This document shows, one piece after another, positions 36,724-44,992 of a stretch of 64,000 bases of DNA. The DNA is from Desulfitobacterium dehalogenans ATCC 51507 (GTDB lineage Bacteria; Bacillota; Desulfitobacteriia; Desulfitobacteriales; Desulfitobacteriaceae): NCBI RefSeq assembly GCF_000243155.2, contig NC_018017.1, forward strand, positions 1,984,001 to 2,048,000. The letters are read 5' to 3'. Both the position numbers and the translations under genes were made by a program. Each line of letters begins with the position of its first letter. Position 1 is the stretch's first letter. The notes under the pieces are model-generated. The model worked only from the letters and a program-made list of their open reading frames with translations. It ran no database searches and had not been told where the DNA came from.

Positions 36724-36851
36724 ATCAACATTAATTGCCATGGAGACTCTTACCATGGGTTCAATTCCCTAAATAATAAAACATAGACTCATCCATACTA
36801 GTTTTAGAGTTTCGTATGGGTGTCTTGTCTATTGATTAAGGAGGAATTGAA

Positions 36852-36986
36852 ATGGATAAGAGAATCCTGGAAAGCGTTAAAGAGTTCTACAAAAATGTTA
36901 AAGGGCAAGAATTCTTCCCGGATATAATTCCGTACATGGAATATTCACCCGATGAGCAAGAGTACAAGAATCATTTTAATTTCTAA
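36852..36986 (+). CDS. Small 44-residue ORF, unknown
   Basis: AAGGAGG stands 8 bases before an ATG that opens a 44-codon frame starting MDKRILESVKEFYKN and ending KNHFNF. It is mostly helical and charged at the N-terminus. It could be an intact small protein or the truncated 5' end of a larger gene, since the sequence following the stop shows no continuation I can recognise. A hairpin (about 36791-36826) lies just upstream and may end the proA transcript. Confidence 0.5.
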   Translation: MDKRILESVKEFYKNVKGQEFFPDIIPYMEYSPDEQEYKNHFNF

Positions 36987-37049
36987 GTTTAAGACTTGTC
37001 TTAAGTTTTGTCTTCTAGCTCTAAAAGGGGCGTGTGAAAACTCAGTCAG

Positions 37050-37086
37050 AAAAACGCTTGGAATCGAGAGATTTCAAGCGTTTTTA
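37050..37086 (+). terminator. Intrinsic terminator upstream of the first kinase gene
   Basis: AAAAACGCTTG and its complement form an 11-bp stem with a 14-base loop and a T-run. It follows the small ORF by about 60 bases. Confidence 0.8.
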
Positions 37087-37126
37087 GCGCATTATAAACT
37101 AAATATTCTTCCCCAAACATCTCTTT

Positions 37127-37176
37127 TGCATGACCGGCAGATTGCTTGACCCCGCTCTGTCGGTCATGCATTTTTT
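37127..37176 (+). terminator. Second intrinsic terminator, in tandem
   Basis: TGCATGACCGGCAGA pairs with its complement (one G-U type mismatch) around a 14-base loop, followed by TTTTTT. With no gene between it and the terminator at 37050, it may end a short RNA or insulate the kinase promoter. Confidence 0.8.
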
Positions 37177-37203
37177 AAAGCTGCGCAGAATAAAAGTGTC
37201 ATG

Positions 37204-37241
37204 TTTTTCACTACAGAAATTTTTGGCCTAAAGGGTATAAT
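37204..37241 (+). promoter_or_regulatory. Kinase-1 promoter with TTTTTCACTACAGAA element
   Basis: TATAAT (37236-37241) is preceded, 17 bases upstream, by TTTTTCACTACAGAA (37204-37218) in place of a normal -35 box. The same 15 bases occur at the same distance from TATAAT before the TorD-type gene (50584). Confidence 0.65.
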
Positions 37242-37273
37242 GGAACCAAGTTTATAATAGGGGGGGCACCCAT

Positions 37274-38425
37274 TTGTTTATATCTAAGTTGGATTTTTGG
37301 CGTGCTTTAACCAATAAGGTGGTCAGCCAGGCCGGAGCGGACGTCTTTATGGATGTCCTTCAGGAAATTATCGCTTTTTTTGCAGCCGATCAGGGTTATA
37401 TTTATCTGTTTAACAGCAATGACCAACTTCTCCCCTTAGCTTGTTATCCCCAGGAAATCACTGAGGTGAGATTAAGTGAAAACCTTCGAAGGTATATCAG
37501 TAACCTGAATCAGGTCACTATCTATACGGACGATACGGTGTGCACGGATCAAGGGTGTCAACAGGAAATAATGGCCATGGGGTATGCGACCCTTGCCTTT
37601 GCTCCGATTTGGAAACAGGATAAGGTTACCGGCTTTATGCTCCTGGCCTGGAAGGAAAGCCACCGGTTTAAACGCGATGATGACGATTTGCTCTATACCA
37701 TCGGAAACCTGCTGGGCATCGGTTTATTCAACGCGCATTTGATTGGCGGGATGCAGATCCGGGAAGATGAACTGCAAACCATGTGCCGGGCCCTGCTGAA
37801 AGCCAAAGAAGAAGAAGCAAAGCGAATCTCCCGGGAATTGCATGACGAGGTGGGGCAGGATCTGACAACCATCGTTTTGCGGCTGAAAATGATCCAGGGC
37901 CAGAACGATGTGGAAATCATCCATGACGATGTGAAGGATTTGCTCTTTATGGTGCGGGAGACCCTGGCTGACGTGCAGCGGATTGCCATGAACCTCCGGC
38001 CTTCGGCTTTAGACAATCTGGGTTTGCTGCCGGCGATTAATTGGCAGTTGGATCAGTTCCGGGCCGACAATCAAGTGGAGATCGCCTTTCATCATCCCCC
38101 TAAATTAGAGCAGCTTACTGAAGAGCAGGAATTATTGCTCTACCGTGTGCTGCTGGAGATTCTGACCAATATATCCCGCCATGCCCAAGCAACCAAGGTG
38201 AACATTTGTCTGCAGCAGGCAGAGGACCTTTTGACTCTGCAGGTAGATGACGATGGCATCGGCTTTGATCTGGAGGGCAGCAATACCTTGGGATTAGGAC
38301 TGATGGGCATGAAAGAACGAATTAAGGAACAGAACGGAACCTTCCTGCTGGACAGCAAGATTGGCAAAGGAACCACGGTGACAGTGGCTGTTCCCATGAA
38401 GAACCCGGGAGGAATGAAGGTGTAA
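37274..38425 (+). CDS. GAF-domain sensor histidine kinase (NarL/LuxR partner type)
   Basis: This 383-residue cytoplasmic kinase has an N-terminal GAF-like domain (about residues 1-150), a dimerisation helix with the phospho-His at 190 (ISRELHDEVGQDL), and a HATPase domain with DDDGIGFDLEG and LGLGLMGMKERI. The GAF part has cysteines at 57, 90 and 95, which could sense redox state; that is speculative. The start is TTG with AGGGGGG upstream. It overlaps the regulator gene by one base. It probably controls the molybdoenzyme operon that follows. Confidence 0.87.
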   Translation: MFISKLDFWRALTNKVVSQAGADVFMDVLQEIIAFFAADQGYIYLFNSNDQLLPLACYPQEITEVRLSENLRRYISNLNQVTIYTDDTVCTDQGCQQEIMAMGYATLAFAPIWKQDKVTGFMLLAWKESHRFKRDDDDLLYTIGNLLGIGLFNAHLIGGMQIREDELQTMCRALLKAKEEEAKRISRELHDEVGQDLTTIVLRLKMIQGQNDVEIIHDDVKDLLFMVRETLADVQRIAMNLRPSALDNLGLLPAINWQLDQFRADNQVEIAFHHPPKLEQLTEEQELLLYRVLLEILTNISRHAQATKVNICLQQAEDLLTLQVDDDGIGFDLEGSNTLGLGLMGMKERIKEQNGTFLLDSKIGKGTTVTVAVPMKNPGGMKV

Positions 38426-39066
38426 TGGAAAAGATCCGTCTTTTGCTGGTTGATGATCATACTCTGCTGCGCCGGGCCTTATCTGCCCTTTTGCAAGGTG
38501 AAGAGCACCTTACGGTGGTGGGTGAGGCCGGCAGCGGCGAAGAAGCCGTTGTGCTGGCCGGGCAGCTCCAGCCGGATATTATTCTGATGGATATCACACT
38601 GCCGGATATGGATGGACTGGAAGCCACCCGGCAAATTCGCTGTCAATATGAAGGAATTAAGATCATTGCCCTGACCATGCATGTGGAGGAAGAATACCTG
38701 CTGCAGTTTTTAGCGGCAGGCGGCAACGGCTACCTGCATAAATCCACAGCCGATCTGGAACTGCTGCAGGCTATTGAACGGGTCATAGCCGGAGAAATTT
38801 ATCTCGGGCCAACCGGAGTGCAGGTGCTGGCCAACCGCCAGTACGTCCGCCCCCGGGAAGGGGATGTGGACCCGGAAGTGCTTTCCATGCGGGAGCGCCA
38901 GGTGCTGGTGCTGGTAGCGGCCGGCTGCACCAGTGCGGAGATCGCCAAAAAACTGTTCTTATCTCCCAGCACCATTGATACTTACCGCAACCGCATCGCC
39001 AATAAGCTGAATTTGGAAAGCCGTTCCCAGTGGGTGGAATATGTGGCCAGGCACCGCCTGGATTAA
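38425..39066 (+). CDS. NarL-family response regulator 1
   Basis: This 213-residue regulator has a receiver domain (acidic pair D10/D11, phospho-Asp D56 in ILMDITLPDMDG, Lys in YLHKSTAD) and a C-terminal LuxR-type HTH (LSMRERQVLVLVAAGCTSAEIAKKLFLSPSTIDTYRNR as parts of residues 152-190). The ATG overlaps the kinase stop. It should be phosphorylated by the kinase and act on the molybdoenzyme promoter downstream; the binding site is not identified. Confidence 0.9.
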   Translation: MEKIRLLLVDDHTLLRRALSALLQGEEHLTVVGEAGSGEEAVVLAGQLQPDIILMDITLPDMDGLEATRQIRCQYEGIKIIALTMHVEEEYLLQFLAAGGNGYLHKSTADLELLQAIERVIAGEIYLGPTGVQVLANRQYVRPREGDVDPEVLSMRERQVLVLVAAGCTSAEIAKKLFLSPSTIDTYRNRIANKLNLESRSQWVEYVARHRLD

Positions 39067-39189
39067 TGTGTAGAGGAAATCTCCACAGGATATCGCGGAT
39101 TTTTGGTTATTATGATCTTACCTTTTCTTGACAGACATTTCACATGCCTTCCCGTACAATCAGGGTGCAGGCAAAAGGAGGAGAACCCA

Positions 39190-42100
39190 TTGGCTACAAA
39201 ACAGCTGCCGCCGCAACTGGAAGAAACTGCAGAGTCTTCCCATATCACTTTGGTTGTGTCCCATCCCTGGCTGCAGGAAGCTTTTATGCGCTTGCTGCAG
39301 GATGCGGGGATTGCCGTATCTGTTATAGCAGAGCCGGAGGAACTGCTGAAGGGCGTGGATGAAACTGTGGATATCGTGATGGTGGATGTCATGGCTTATC
39401 AGAGCCAGTACCGGCATTTGTTCGAGATGATGAGGCAAAAGCACCCGGGGCTTTTGATCATTGCCCTGTTATCCGAACATACGGCTTACCACGCAAGCAA
39501 TGTAGCCAAGGCCGGAGCCAATGGGATTGTGATTAAAGAGAATGCGGATACTGAATTGCTGTCAGCCTTATATAGCGCACTGTCAGGGTCCCGTATTACA
39601 AAACTCTCCTCCCGATTGCTGAATGCTGTAAAGAAGTGTGAAGCCATGCAAGAAGAGGAGGTAGCCAAATTGATCGAAAAGAAAGAGCTGGAAGAAAAAG
39701 ATGATGGAGGCCTATTGGGAAGTAAGTTTGGCAGAAGAAGTTTCTTAAAAGGTACGGCCGCGGCCGCGGCAGTGGTTGGCGTTACCACATCCGTGCCGGG
39801 AGGGCTGACCAATATGTTAAGCCCTGTCACGGCCCAAGCCAGTGAAAATCCGGAAGAAAAGGTTTACGCAGTAAGCTGCCGCAGTAATTGTTTTTCCGGC
39901 TGCCATTTGAATGCCACCGTCCGCAACGGAAAATTAGTGAAAACAGAAATGAGAGAATTTCCTGACCCCGAGTACAGCCGTGCTTGTTTAAAAGGGCTGA
40001 CTCATGTCCAACGGGTTTATGATCCGGATCGTTTGAAAAAGCCAATGAGGCGCGCAGGCAAACGGGGTGAAGGTCAGTGGGAAGAAATATCATGGGATGA
40101 AGCTATTAATGAAATCTGTACCAAATGGAAAGCCATTCGCAGCCAATACGGGGACAGTGCGGTTTCCTTTGCCAGTTTGTCCGGTTGCTTTGGCATCAAC
40201 TCATGGTACAGCTACCAGCCTCTGATGAACTTAATGAACGCTTCTTCATTTGCGCACAATGTAGACGCGGCCTATGCTTATACAGCCTTTACTGTATTTG
40301 GTTTAGGCCCTTTCAATTGCGGCAATGAAACCAAAGATATTAAAAATGCCCGGAGTATTATCGTCTGGGGGTCTAACCCGGCGGAAGCTCAGATCCAGAG
40401 CTGGCACTTTTTTGCTGAAGCCATCGATAATGGGGCGACGATGATCGTCATTGATCCGAACTATACGATTACCGCATCAAAAGCGAAACATTTTGTGCCC
40501 GTCAACCCGGCAACGGACGGTATCCTGGCCATGGCGATGATCAATTTGGTCATCGAAGAGGATTGGGTGGATTGGGATTTTGTGAAGAAATCCAGTGTCG
40601 GACCCTTTTGGGTGATCGAGTCGGAAGATAAGGATTTGGATGGTTTATTTTTACGTACATCCCATTTCCGTCCTTTGCAGGAGGGAGAAGAAGATACCAT
40701 CCTGGTTCGTGACGCCGACGGGAATTTTGCCTCGCCTCAGAGTATTTCCGATCCTGTGGTGGAGGGTGCCGATCATATCGAACTGTTGAAAGACGGCGTT
40801 AAGATAGCCGTTAAGGTTGAGACAGCCTACGCCAAGCTTAAAAAAGCCATTGCAGCCTACACACTGGCTGACGCCGTGAAGGCTTGCGGTGTCGATGAAG
40901 CTATGATTCGGGAAATTACCCGGATTTATGCAACCCAAGGGCCTTCGATTATTTATAACGGCTATGGCCCCGACCATTATACCAATGGCCATCAGGCGGT
41001 TTTTGCCATCACCACTCTGGCCATCCTTACCGGCAATGCCGGCAAAAAAGGCGCCTTTGCCGGGAATCCTGGCAATGCGGCCCTGTTTCTTAACTATGGA
41101 GCCGCAGCCCCTGATGGAATCGCCACCAAATCTCCGGTAATCAATAGTATTGTTGGACCGGATACCATAAAAAACAAAAAATATGGAGATATCCCCGTGG
41201 ATGTGAAAAGCCTCTACGTCAGCTGCGGTAACATGATCGGTAATTGGCCGGATCGCAACGCCTGGCTTGAAGCCTTTGAACAGTTGGAGCTGGTTGTGGT
41301 CGCCGACATGACCATGTCGGATACCGCCATGTACGCAGATATCGTGCTTCCGGTTTGCCATTGGTTCGAGATGTCCGACATTCTCACGACGGTTACCCAA
41401 CATCCCTATATGCTGCTGTCTGAGAAGGCCATCGAACCCCTGTATGAGAGTAAAACCGATTGGGATATCATTGCTCTCCTGGGACGCGGTATGGGATATG
41501 AAAAATATTTTAATAAGACCGGAGATGAATTTGTAAAAGAATTCGTGTTTGGCGCTCCCCAATCCATGAGGGCTCTAGGTGTTCCTGAGAATGTCACTTG
41601 GGACAATTTAATGAAGGAGAAGGCCCTGCGGGTTTTACCTGGGGACAATTATATTCATGGTGAAAACGGTGTCTTTCCCACGGCCCATGGCCGCGCGCAA
41701 TTCTATCTGGAACGTCCCTATCCCATCGGCGGTTTTTATGGGCAGGAAGTGGATTTGGTGAAAGAACGCCTTCCCTATTGGGAACCGGCTACAGAAGTAT
41801 TTGCAGATAATCCCCTTAAGGAAAAATACCCCCTTTCTTTGATTCAGGGCCACAGCCGTTTTCGGACGCATACCCAGTGGGGATTGGGCGTTCCCTGGCT
41901 GAATGAACTGATTACCAAACACTCCGAGAAAGAACCCAGTGTTCAGCTGAATCCCTTGGATGCAAGAGCGCGGGGTCTCCAGGAGGGTGATCTTGTCAAG
42001 CTTTATAATGACCGGGGATATGTAGTAGTAAAAGCCATTTTAAATGACGGCATCCGGCCTGGGACGCTCCTCATGTATAAAGGCTGGCAAAGAGATCAAT

Positions 42101-42216
42101 TCATTGAAGGGCACTATCAGAATTTGACCCTTAGCAAGGCCCATGGTTTTTGCGCGAATTCCCCCTATTTTGATGTGCTTGTCGAAGTGGAATTGTACAA
42201 AGGAGGGAAGCACTGA
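39190..42216 (+). CDS. Receiver-like domain fused to Tat-exported molybdopterin oxidoreductase 1
   Basis: The full frame from TTG 39190 (AAGGAGGAG upstream) gives 1008 residues. Residues about 18-135 resemble a NarL receiver: VVSHPWLQEAFMRLL, MVDVM with the phospho-Asp position, and GANGIVIKENAD with the Lys, but the acidic pair is replaced by SH. A charged linker leads to a Tat motif GRRSFLKG at 182-183. Then comes a DMSO-reductase-family catalytic subunit with cluster cysteines CRSNCFSGC and a C-terminal GCHLN...molybdopterin domain (RGLQEGDLVKLYNDRGYVVVKA). An internal start at 39670 gives an 848-residue form beginning 21 residues before the twin Arg, the normal size of this family. The substrate is unknown. 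Confidence 0.88.
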   Translation: MATKQLPPQLEETAESSHITLVVSHPWLQEAFMRLLQDAGIAVSVIAEPEELLKGVDETVDIVMVDVMAYQSQYRHLFEMMRQKHPGLLIIALLSEHTAYHASNVAKAGANGIVIKENADTELLSALYSALSGSRITKLSSRLLNAVKKCEAMQEEEVAKLIEKKELEEKDDGGLLGSKFGRRSFLKGTAAAAAVVGVTTSVPGGLTNMLSPVTAQASENPEEKVYAVSCRSNCFSGCHLNATVRNGKLVKTEMREFPDPEYSRACLKGLTHVQRVYDPDRLKKPMRRAGKRGEGQWEEISWDEAINEICTKWKAIRSQYGDSAVSFASLSGCFGINSWYSYQPLMNLMNASSFAHNVDAAYAYTAFTVFGLGPFNCGNETKDIKNARSIIVWGSNPAEAQIQSWHFFAEAIDNGATMIVIDPNYTITASKAKHFVPVNPATDGILAMAMINLVIEEDWVDWDFVKKSSVGPFWVIESEDKDLDGLFLRTSHFRPLQEGEEDTILVRDADGNFASPQSISDPVVEGADHIELLKDGVKIAVKVETAYAKLKKAIAAYTLADAVKACGVDEAMIREITRIYATQGPSIIYNGYGPDHYTNGHQAVFAITTLAILTGNAGKKGAFAGNPGNAALFLNYGAAAPDGIATKSPVINSIVGPDTIKNKKYGDIPVDVKSLYVSCGNMIGNWPDRNAWLEAFEQLELVVVADMTMSDTAMYADIVLPVCHWFEMSDILTTVTQHPYMLLSEKAIEPLYESKTDWDIIALLGRGMGYEKYFNKTGDEFVKEFVFGAPQSMRALGVPENVTWDNLMKEKALRVLPGDNYIHGENGVFPTAHGRAQFYLERPYPIGGFYGQEVDLVKERLPYWEPATEVFADNPLKEKYPLSLIQGHSRFRTHTQWGLGVPWLNELITKHSEKEPSVQLNPLDARARGLQEGDLVKLYNDRGYVVVKAILNDGIRPGTLLMYKGWQRDQFIEGHYQNLTLSKAHGFCANSPYFDVLVEVELYKGGKH
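39656..39672 (+). promoter_or_regulatory. Internal ribosome site and TTG start before the Tat signal (enzyme 1)
   Basis: AGGAGGT (39656-39662) lies 8 bases before an in-frame TTG (39670-39672), codon 161 of the long form. The product would start 21 residues before the twin-Arg pair, like an ordinary Tat signal peptide. It suggests a second, receiver-free product. Confidence 0.6.
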
Positions 42217-42833
42217 TGCGTTATGGAATGGCCATTGATTTAAAGCGCTGTATCGGCTGTCACACCTGCTCCGTAGCTTGCAAGCAGGCCAATAATTTGC
42301 CGAACCATATTTGGTGGAACCGGGTGCTGACCATGGGCGGGGAAAGTATCGATACGGCGGAAGGCTCTTATCCCAATGTAAAAATGCAGTATTTAACGGT
42401 AAACTGCCAGCATTGTGAAAACCCGCCCTGCACCAAGGCCTGCCCGGTAGGTGCTACGTATAAAAGAAAAGAAGACGGCATTGTCATCCAGGATTATGAC
42501 AAATGCATCGGTTGCCGGATGTGCATGGTGGCTTGCCCTTATAATGCCCGCAGCTTTAACTGGAGCAAACCGGAGTATTATGTGGACCACGCCGTGGGAG
42601 ATATTGACGCCCCGGCCCATCAATACAATGTGGTGGAAAAATGCACCTTCTGTGTGCACCGGATTGCCAAAGGAGAAAAACCCGCCTGTATGGTGTATTG
42701 TCCGGGCCGCGCCCGCTACTGGGGAGATCTCGATGATCCGAACAGCGAAGTAAGCAAGGCCATCCAAGGCCGCAGCTACGTCAAATTGCTCGAAGAAAAG
42801 GGTACCAAACCCTCCACCTTCTATTTAACCTAG
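42216..42833 (+). CDS. Four-cluster ferredoxin subunit 1 (DmsB/NrfC-like)
   Basis: This 205-residue electron-transfer subunit has four cysteine groups: CIGCHTCSVACKQ, CENPPCTKACP (with a preceding CQHC), CIGCRMCMVACPYN and CTFCVHRIAKGEKPACMVYCP. It has no Tat signal and is probably carried out by the Tat-exported catalytic partner. The ATG overlaps the oxidoreductase stop by one base, and AAAGGAGGG precedes it. Electrons should pass from the NrfD subunit through it to the molybdenum site. Confidence 0.92.
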   Translation: MRYGMAIDLKRCIGCHTCSVACKQANNLPNHIWWNRVLTMGGESIDTAEGSYPNVKMQYLTVNCQHCENPPCTKACPVGATYKRKEDGIVIQDYDKCIGCRMCMVACPYNARSFNWSKPEYYVDHAVGDIDAPAHQYNVVEKCTFCVHRIAKGEKPACMVYCPGRARYWGDLDDPNSEVSKAIQGRSYVKLLEEKGTKPSTFYLT

Positions 42834-42850
42834 GAAAGGGGCGAAACTAC

Positions 42851-44047
42851 ATGAGTGCAAAAGAGCAACGCAAGATCTTTACCCAACCCCTGTTTATCAT
42901 CTTCGCCCTGCTCACCATAGTGGGCCTCGTCTGCTGGTTCCTGCAGCTGACCAAAGGGCTGCAGCTTACCCATCTGAACAACTACAACACCTGGGGCCTT
43001 TATATTATCGGCTTCATGATCTTTACCGGCATCGCAGCCGGCTCCTTGATCTTCGCTTCCTCAGCCTATCTTTTTCCGGCCATGGCGGAATACAAGCCCT
43101 ATACCCGGATCGCCGCTTTTGTGGGAGCGATCGGCAGCGTGGTAGCCGCCGGGCTCTTTATCATCGTGGACATCGGCAACCCGGAACGGGCCTGGCATAT
43201 CATCACCAGCGCCAATATTGCTTCCCCCATGTTCTGGGATACCGTGATCCTGGGTACCTATGTGATCCTTGGTATTTTCTTTACCCGTCAGCTTATGGCG
43301 GTACACGCGGGACGGAAAGAAGAAAAATCATTAAAAGGGATCGCGGTCGTATCCTTTATCGCCGGGCTCTTCGTCATGGTCACCTCTTTTGTTTTTGCCC
43401 TGCAGGTAGCGAGACCTTTGTGGAACAACCCGGCGGAGCCGGTATCCTTTCTGGCAGCGGCCCTGGTCGCTGCGCTGGCACTCCTAATCATTATCTTTAC
43501 CGTCCTGAATAAAAGCGGCTACATCGACATAAGTCAGGAGAAGCTCAGTAAGCTTGGCAAACTGGCAGCCGTCTTTCTTTTCTTCGAACTCTTCATCGTC
43601 CTCGGGGAAGCAGCTATTGGGCTGTATGTCGGCAGCGGGGAAGAAGCGGAGATCATTCACTGGCTGGTAAAGGGAGAGGGCGCACCCTTCTTTTGGGTAG
43701 AGCTGATCGCCATTGTGGCCGGGCTGGTACTGTTGCTCAGCAAAAAGCCGGGTGTGCTGGCCGCAGGATCGGCAGTCTCAATCTTTGCCATCTTCATGAT
43801 CAAATACAACCTCTTGCAGGCGCAGCTTTTGAATCCGTTGATCACTTATGCGGGACCCCCCGGATACGGCGGCGGAGAAGGGGTCTATTTGCCATCTCTG
43901 GTCGAACTCGGCGTAGCCGTGGGCATTATTTCCCTGGGCGCCCTGCTAGTGATAATTGGGCTGGATAAGCTGAATTTGGGGTTGAGATCCGGCAAGGGAG
44001 CCGGCAGGGCTGCGGATAGCTTCTCGGGCAAAGCCGGGCAAGCCTAG
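42851..44047 (+). CDS. NrfD/PsrC-type membrane anchor 1
   Basis: This 398-residue protein has about nine membrane segments, starting with IIFALLTIVGLVCWFLQL. The family oxidises or reduces menaquinol without heme and hands electrons to a ferredoxin-like subunit. GAAAGGGGCG precedes the ATG 17 bases after the ferredoxin stop. It is nearly identical in protein to the second anchor at 49344, and 98 bases of DNA near its 5' end are identical to it. A terminator follows. Confidence 0.92.
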   Translation: MSAKEQRKIFTQPLFIIFALLTIVGLVCWFLQLTKGLQLTHLNNYNTWGLYIIGFMIFTGIAAGSLIFASSAYLFPAMAEYKPYTRIAAFVGAIGSVVAAGLFIIVDIGNPERAWHIITSANIASPMFWDTVILGTYVILGIFFTRQLMAVHAGRKEEKSLKGIAVVSFIAGLFVMVTSFVFALQVARPLWNNPAEPVSFLAAALVAALALLIIIFTVLNKSGYIDISQEKLSKLGKLAAVFLFFELFIVLGEAAIGLYVGSGEEAEIIHWLVKGEGAPFFWVELIAIVAGLVLLLSKKPGVLAAGSAVSIFAIFMIKYNLLQAQLLNPLITYAGPPGYGGGEGVYLPSLVELGVAVGIISLGALLVIIGLDKLNLGLRSGKGAGRAADSFSGKAGQA

Positions 44048-44088
44048 AATGTTTTCATTCTGAATAAAGCAAGTTTTTATCATATCGA

Positions 44089-44133
44089 GGCAATTGCAGG
44101 CGATTTCAAGTAAGTCGTCTGTAATTGCCTTTT
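44089..44133 (+). terminator. Terminator of the first molybdoenzyme operon
   Basis: GGCAATTGCAGGCGA pairs with TCGTCTGTAATTGCC using G-U pairs, followed by TTTT. Confidence 0.75.
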
Positions 44134-44136
44134 GGT

Positions 44137-44190
44137 ATATGAATCGGTCCCAAATTCGTAAGCGCGTACGAATTTGGGACCGATTCATAT
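44137..44190. repeat. Perfect 24-bp inverted repeat between the two modules
   Basis: Two exactly complementary 24-base arms (44137-44160 and 44167-44190) are separated by 6 bases. No T-run follows on the plus strand. It directly precedes a further palindrome (44194-44205) and lies about 100 bases before the second kinase gene. It could be a protein-binding site, a transcript hairpin or a trace of a recombination event. Confidence 0.85.
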
Positions 44191-44193
44191 GTA

Positions 44194-44205
44194 CGTAAAT
44201 TTACG
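44194..44205. promoter_or_regulatory. Palindrome CGTAAATTTACG upstream of kinase 2
   Basis: This exact 12-base palindrome lies about 100 bases before the kinase-2 start. An extended -10 box (TGCTAGAAT, 44252-44260) follows about 47 bases later. It may be a regulator site. Confidence 0.5.
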
Positions 44206-44293
44206 GACAACCTTGTACGGAGGACACGCTTTTATTGAGATAAAGCAATATGCTAGAATTGATAAAGCAATTCTTAGAACATAAGAGGTACGT

Positions 44294-44992
44294 ATGGCGG
44301 AATCAAATGGACGCATCCCTGCCCAAGAGGAACAGATCGCCGCGCTGAAAAACGCCCTGACTTTATTGGAGAGCGCGCGGGAAGCTGAATATCGCCGGAT
44401 TTCCCGGGAACTCCATGATGAGGTCGGGCAATCCCTTACTTCCTTATTGCTGCAAATCAAAGCCCTGCAAATGGAAGAAATGTCGGCGGAAGCGGCGGAT
44501 GGGCTGAATTTTTTGCGTACGACCGTTACCGATATGTTGGGGAATGTACGCCGTCTCGCGCAAAACCTGCGGCCTGTTGTCCTGGAGAATCTCGGTCTGG
44601 TTGCGGCTATCGAGTGGTATGCCGAAGGCTTGATGGAGCACGCCGACATCGACATTGCCTGCCGCCTGCCCCGGGAAAGACTGGTGATCAGCGAACGGAT
44701 CGAATTGGCGGCATACCGGATCGTCCAGGAGGGGTTAACCAATATCCTTCGCCATGCCAAGGCCAACAATGTGGTGATTCATTTAAATGCCTATAACGGT
44801 AAGCTGATCCTCTCGATCCGCGACGACGGCTGTGGTATGAATACAGATAATAAACGGAATGGGCTTGGCCTGAGCGGGATGCGGGAACGGGCCATGCTTT
44901 TGGGCGGCAGCCTGCGTATCCTAAGTGGAATCGGCCAGGGAACTCAGCTGATTGTTGAGCTTCCGCTGTCAGAGAAAGGAGACGCTCAATGA
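44294..44992 (+). CDS. Sensor-less NarL-type histidine kinase 2
   Basis: This 232-residue kinase has only a short helical lead (about 28 residues), the phospho-His at 41 (ISRELHDEVGQSL), and the HATPase domain (RDDGCGM, GLGLSGMRERA). It lacks the GAF domain of kinase 1 and has no membrane segment. Its input must therefore come from a partner protein, or it may serve as a shared phosphodonor. GAGGTA precedes the ATG, and it overlaps the regulator gene by ATGA. Confidence 0.88.
   Translation: MAESNGRIPAQEEQIAALKNALTLLESAREAEYRRISRELHDEVGQSLTSLLLQIKALQMEEMSAEAADGLNFLRTTVTDMLGNVRRLAQNLRPVVLENLGLVAAIEWYAEGLMEHADIDIACRLPRERLVISERIELAAYRIVQEGLTNILRHAKANNVVIHLNAYNGKLILSIRDDGCGMNTDNKRNGLGLSGMRERAMLLGGSLRILSGIGQGTQLIVELPLSEKGDAQ

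Noticed and set aside
39069-39087. Near-palindrome TGTAGAG-N5-CTCCACA after regulator 1
   Set aside because: One mismatch, no clear promoter around it and no second copy; it is too weak to call an operator.
40651-41562. 303-codon open frame on the minus strand
   Set aside because: It lies wholly inside the first molybdoenzyme gene, has no ribosome site and its protein matches no fold; it is a shadow.
39190-42216. Selenocysteine in the molybdoenzymes
   Set aside because: The catalytic frames have no in-frame TGA, so there is no sign of a recoded codon.
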